A stretch of DNA of 64,000 bases. Source: Desulfovibrio sp. 86 (GTDB lineage: Bacteria > Desulfobacterota > Desulfovibrionia > Desulfovibrionales > Desulfovibrionaceae). The stretch is taken from contig NZ_LR738849.1 in assembly GCF_902702915.1 (NCBI RefSeq), positions 1,798,001-1,862,000 of the forward strand, written 5' to 3'. Shown in pieces: positions 61,418-64,000 of this stretch; position 1 is the first letter of the stretch, and every line of letters begins with the position of its first letter. The notes beneath the pieces are model-generated. The model saw only the letters and a list, made by a program, of their open reading frames with translations. It was not told the DNA's origin and searched no databases. The translations under genes and the position numbers were made by a program.

Positions 61418-62587
61418 CTAGCGCCCCGTGCTGTCCGATTCCGGCGATGCCGGAACGTGCATGTCTTCAAGGATGCCGTCGGCCACCTTTTCGGCGTCAA
61501 AGTCGTTCAGGGCCATCTGGCGTCCGGCAGCGCCCATGCTGGCCATGAGCTCGGGGCGGAGAATGAATGCTTCCATGGCGGACGCAAGGGCCTTGGGATC
61601 GCGCAGGGGTACAAGGTAGCCATTATGCCCGTTGCGCACAACCTCGCGGCAACCGGGCGCGTCAGTGACGATGGCGGCGCGTCCCATGCTCATGCCTTCC
61701 ATGATGGAGGTGGGCGTGCCCTCGCGCCACGAGGGCAGCACCATGACGTGCGCCGCGCTTATGTAGGGGCGCACGTCCCGCGTTTCGCCAAGATATTCGA
61801 TGCCGCCGTGGTCCTGCCACTGGCGCACCTGCTCCAGGCTGACGCTGCCGAGTCCCTGTTCCTCGGGTCCCAGAAGCAGAAAACGCGCCTGGGGATGCCT
61901 GGCCTTGAGTTCATGCGCGGCCTCGGCGTATTCACTCAGCCCCTTGGCTTCAAGCAGGCGGGCCACCAGCAGAAAAACCGGCGGTTCGGTCAGCGTGCCG
62001 TCATCCGTAAGCCCGGGCAAGGGCGTGGGGGCAAAGCGGGCTGTGTCCACCCCGGTGCCGCGCGCCCGCAGGATTCGCGCCTTTGGCCCCAGAATCCCGG
62101 CTTTCTGGAAGGTGGCGATGTCGTCTTCATTCTGAAAAAAAACGCCTTCAGCGGCGGAAAGCGCCGTGCGGTACAAGAGGGCGCTCAGGCGGTTGACGCA
62201 TTTTTTAAAAAGGCTGTCGGCCTCAAAGGCGTAGCCGAGTCCGGTGATGGTGGCGTAACTATGCGGCACGCCTGCCACACGGGCCGCAATGCCGCCGTAT
62301 ATGACGGGCTTGATGGTGGAGGCAAAGAGCAGGTCGGGCTTTTCATTTTTGAAAATGCGCAAAAGCGCCCCGGTGGTGCGCAGGTCGTTCAGGGGGTTGA
62401 GCCCCTTGCGATCCAGCGGATAATGCTGCAGCCGCGCCCCCTGGGCCGCCAGAACCGCCTCCGCTCCCGGATCGCCGGGCGGCGTGCAGCAGATCACTTC
62501 ATGGCCAGCCCGAAACATGTGGCGCACCAGTACGCTCCAGAAATTGCTCATGGACCTGGCCTGATTGCCCAGAACTATGATCTTCAT
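61418..62587 (-). CDS. Glycosyltransferase family 4 (GT-B) enzyme
   Basis: 389 aa with the two-domain GT-B layout. GNQARSMSNFWSVLVRHM at the N-terminus, VFLLVARLLEAKGLSEYAEA starting the donor domain, and the EX7E motif in REGTPTSIMEGMSMGRAAIVTD. It resembles transferases acting next after WcaJ/WbaP-type initiation in O-antigen clusters (for example the one adding GalNAc). Same strand as the initiating transferase, so probably the same polymer. Confidence 0.9.
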   Translation of the reverse strand: MKIIVLGNQARSMSNFWSVLVRHMFRAGHEVICCTPPGDPGAEAVLAAQGARLQHYPLDRKGLNPLNDLRTTGALLRIFKNEKPDLLFASTIKPVIYGGIAARVAGVPHSYATITGLGYAFEADSLFKKCVNRLSALLYRTALSAAEGVFFQNEDDIATFQKAGILGPKARILRARGTGVDTARFAPTPLPGLTDDGTLTEPPVFLLVARLLEAKGLSEYAEAAHELKARHPQARFLLLGPEEQGLGSVSLEQVRQWQDHGGIEYLGETRDVRPYISAAHVMVLPSWREGTPTSIMEGMSMGRAAIVTDAPGCREVVRNGHNGYLVPLRDPKALASAMEAFILRPELMASMGAAGRQMALNDFDAEKVADGILEDMHVPASPESDSTGR

Positions 62588-62861
62588 TCTCTCGCGGCTC
62601 CCTTTGGCGCTGACACCGGCCTGTCACAAAGTCAGGCCGCGCTCTTATGTAAATGGCTATAGCATCTGCAAGGATAACTGAAAAGGGGCTGCCGCGGCTC
62701 AAAACCGATTTTGCTACATTGCCGCGACATTTTCACACGGGCTGACGCCAGGCGAGCCCGGCTTTACAGCCCGGCCCGAGCAGCGTAACATCAACAGAAT
62801 CTGGCCTGGAGGTCATACGCCTCCCGCACGGATACAAATCATTGCAAAACAGGACGCAACT
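62588..62861. other. Divergent promoter region between glycosyltransferase and epimerase
   Basis: 274 bases, no gene or family repeat seen. Confidence 0.4.
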
Positions 62862-63884
62862 ATGAGCGCGTATTCCCAATTGTGTGCCTCCATGCAGGCA
62901 GCCCCTTCCCGCTGGCTGGTTACCGGCGTCGCGGGTTTTATCGGTTCCAACCTGCTGGAACATCTTTTGAAGCTTGGCCAGACCGTCGTCGGTCTGGACA
63001 ACTTTTTGACCGGTTATCAGAAAAATCTTGATATGGTGCGCGATATCGTCGGGCCTGAAGCCTGGAGCCGTTTTACCTTCATTGAAGGCGACATTCGCGA
63101 TCTGGACACCTGCCATAAAGCCTGCAAAGGCATACAGCACGTGCTGCACGAGGCGGCGCTGGGTTCCGTGCCGCGCTCCATTGATGATCCCTTGCTGTCC
63201 AACAGCTGCAATATCACGGGCTTTCTGCACATGCTTGTGGCCGCCCGCGACGCCGGGGTCAAGAGCTTTGTGTATGCCGCTTCTTCATCAACCTACGGCG
63301 ATTCGCCGGGACTGCCCAAGGTGGAAGACAAGATCGGCCGTCCCCTGTCGCCATACGCCGTCACCAAGTATGTGGACGAGCTTTATGCCGACGTGTTCAA
63401 CCGCTGCTACGGCTTTTCCACCGTCGGGCTGCGCTACTTCAACGTTTTCGGCCAGCGGCAGGATCCCTACGGCGCGTATGCCGCCGTTGTGCCGCAGTGG
63501 TTCGCCAGCCTCATCAAGGGCGAAACTGTCTTTGTGAACGGCGACGGCGAAACCAGCCGCGACTTCTGCTACATTGACAATGTTGTGGAGGCCAACCTGC
63601 TGTCCAGCTTCGCCCAGGGCGAAGCCGCCAACACCATCTACAATGTGGCCTTTGGTCAGCGCACCACCCTCAATGAGCTTTTTGACCTTATCCGCGAAGA
63701 GGTGGCCCGCCATAAGCCCGAAGCCGCCAACGCCAAGGCCGAACACCGCGATTTTCGCGCGGGCGACGTGCGCCACAGCCTGGCCGACATCAGCCGCGCC
63801 GCGACCCGGCTGGGATATGCCCCCCATTTTGACGTGCGCCAGGGCCTGCGTCTGGCTGGTGACTGGTACGCCGCCAACCTGTAG
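62862..63884 (+). CDS. UDP-N-acetylhexosamine 4-epimerase-like SDR enzyme (WbpP/TviC type)
   Basis: 340 aa extended short-chain dehydrogenase. [13 protein letters not shown] is the NAD-binding glycine motif; [16 protein letters not shown] and [12 protein letters not shown] carry the catalytic Ser and Tyr-x3-Lys. The N-terminal helix before the Rossmann fold, and the [21 protein letters not shown] stretch, match WbpP/TviC that interconvert UDP-GlcNAc and UDP-GalNAc. Supplies sugar precursor for the adjacent polysaccharide genes. Confidence 0.92.
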   Translation: MSAYSQLCASMQAAPSRWLVTGVAGFIGSNLLEHLLKLGQTVVGLDNFLTGYQKNLDMVRDIVGPEAWSRFTFIEGDIRDLDTCHKACKGIQHVLHEAALGSVPRSIDDPLLSNSCNITGFLHMLVAARDAGVKSFVYAASSSTYGDSPGLPKVEDKIGRPLSPYAVTKYVDELYADVFNRCYGFSTVGLRYFNVFGQRQDPYGAYAAVVPQWFASLIKGETVFVNGDGETSRDFCYIDNVVEANLLSSFAQGEAANTIYNVAFGQRTTLNELFDLIREEVARHKPEAANAKAEHRDFRAGDVRHSLADISRAATRLGYAPHFDVRQGLRLAGDWYAANL

Positions 63885-63954
63885 CCCCCTTTACAGCACG
63901 GCCGCAGCCCTGCTTTGCCAGCGCTGCCGCTGCCGCGCCGCGACGAAAGTACTG

Positions 63955-63991
63955 AAAAAGCCGTCAGCCCATTTGGGCTGACGGCTTTTTT
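63955..63991 (+). terminator. Terminator of the epimerase gene
   Basis: AAAAAGCCGTCAGCCCA paired with its complement around TTT, ending in six T; 70 bases after the stop. Confidence 0.85.
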
Positions 63992-64000
63992 GCGCACTGT

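Overview
The window reads as a high-GC, flagellated, respiratory delta-proteobacterium of the Desulfovibrio type, probably close to D. desulfuricans. Supporting this are a lipoprotein NrfA/NrfH nitrite reductase with an adjacent NrfS/NrfR-like sensor pair, several multihaem c-type cytochromes, a DsrJ/DsrO-like redox module, many sigma-54 regulators and the codon and base use. The species is an inference. There is no ribosomal RNA, CRISPR array, phage or transposase gene in the window.

Layout. 1-6752 (all minus): a redox operon cut by the window edge (Tat-exported FMN 2-hydroxyacid dehydrogenase, a triheme/PstS-like binding-protein fusion, a DsrJ-like triheme cytochrome, a Tat 4Fe-4S ferredoxin). 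A good sigma-54 promoter precedes it. Just upstream lie a PhnD-like binding protein and an overlapping membrane-anchored sigma-54 activator. I propose these six genes are one sensing and electron-transfer system; this is the most novel item here. 7198-12151 (minus): a GntR regulator, two MFS carriers and an enolase-superfamily dehydratase, AT-richer than the rest, next to a broken DNA methyltransferase and tRNA-Arg. 13151-14544: ubiX and a metallo-hydrolase. 15024-18090: two near-identical flagellin genes in inverted orientation around hsp20; the second has a one-base frameshift. 18333-22042: rimO and a PAS-GGDEF-EAL protein. 22785-22945: tRNA-Asp and tRNA-Val. 23220-30023: polysaccharide deacetylase, Dyp peroxidase, a one-piece MrfA-MrfB-like helicase-exonuclease and an acyltransferase. 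30670-32429: FeoA-like protein, FMN reductase, thioesterase. 32689-39763: nrfHA and, divergently, a haem-binding hybrid kinase (frameshifted) with a sigma-54 response regulator. 40760-44774: two chemoreceptors. 45138-47864: tRNA-Ser, HU, murI, TauE/SafE. 48573-57558 (plus): hisH, hisF, larE-like, a tiny basic protein, FmdB, purB, pyrE, an L,D-transpeptidase and a coiled-coil membrane protein. 57788-63884: a divergent AraC/GyrI pair, then surface-polysaccharide genes.

Repeats are a second major theme. Three families of small dispersed elements fill most gaps. (1) MITE-like elements bounded by TAGAGCA...TGCTCTA, in a 125-bp class, a 29-37-bp class and a 268-bp class. (2) A 70-bp G/C-rich hairpin that sits, always in the same orientation relative to the gene, just after stop codons. 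(3) A 157-bp element bounded by TTAAGGAA...TTCCTTAA. Family 1 is inserted inside both a family 2 and a family 3 copy, each time flanked by TA, which indicates past transposition with TA target duplication. One short family 1 copy abuts the -35 of a flagellin promoter and one long copy lies just before the nrfH ribosome-binding site.

Coordinates and translations come from reading the sequence by eye. Family names rest on motifs, not on database searches.
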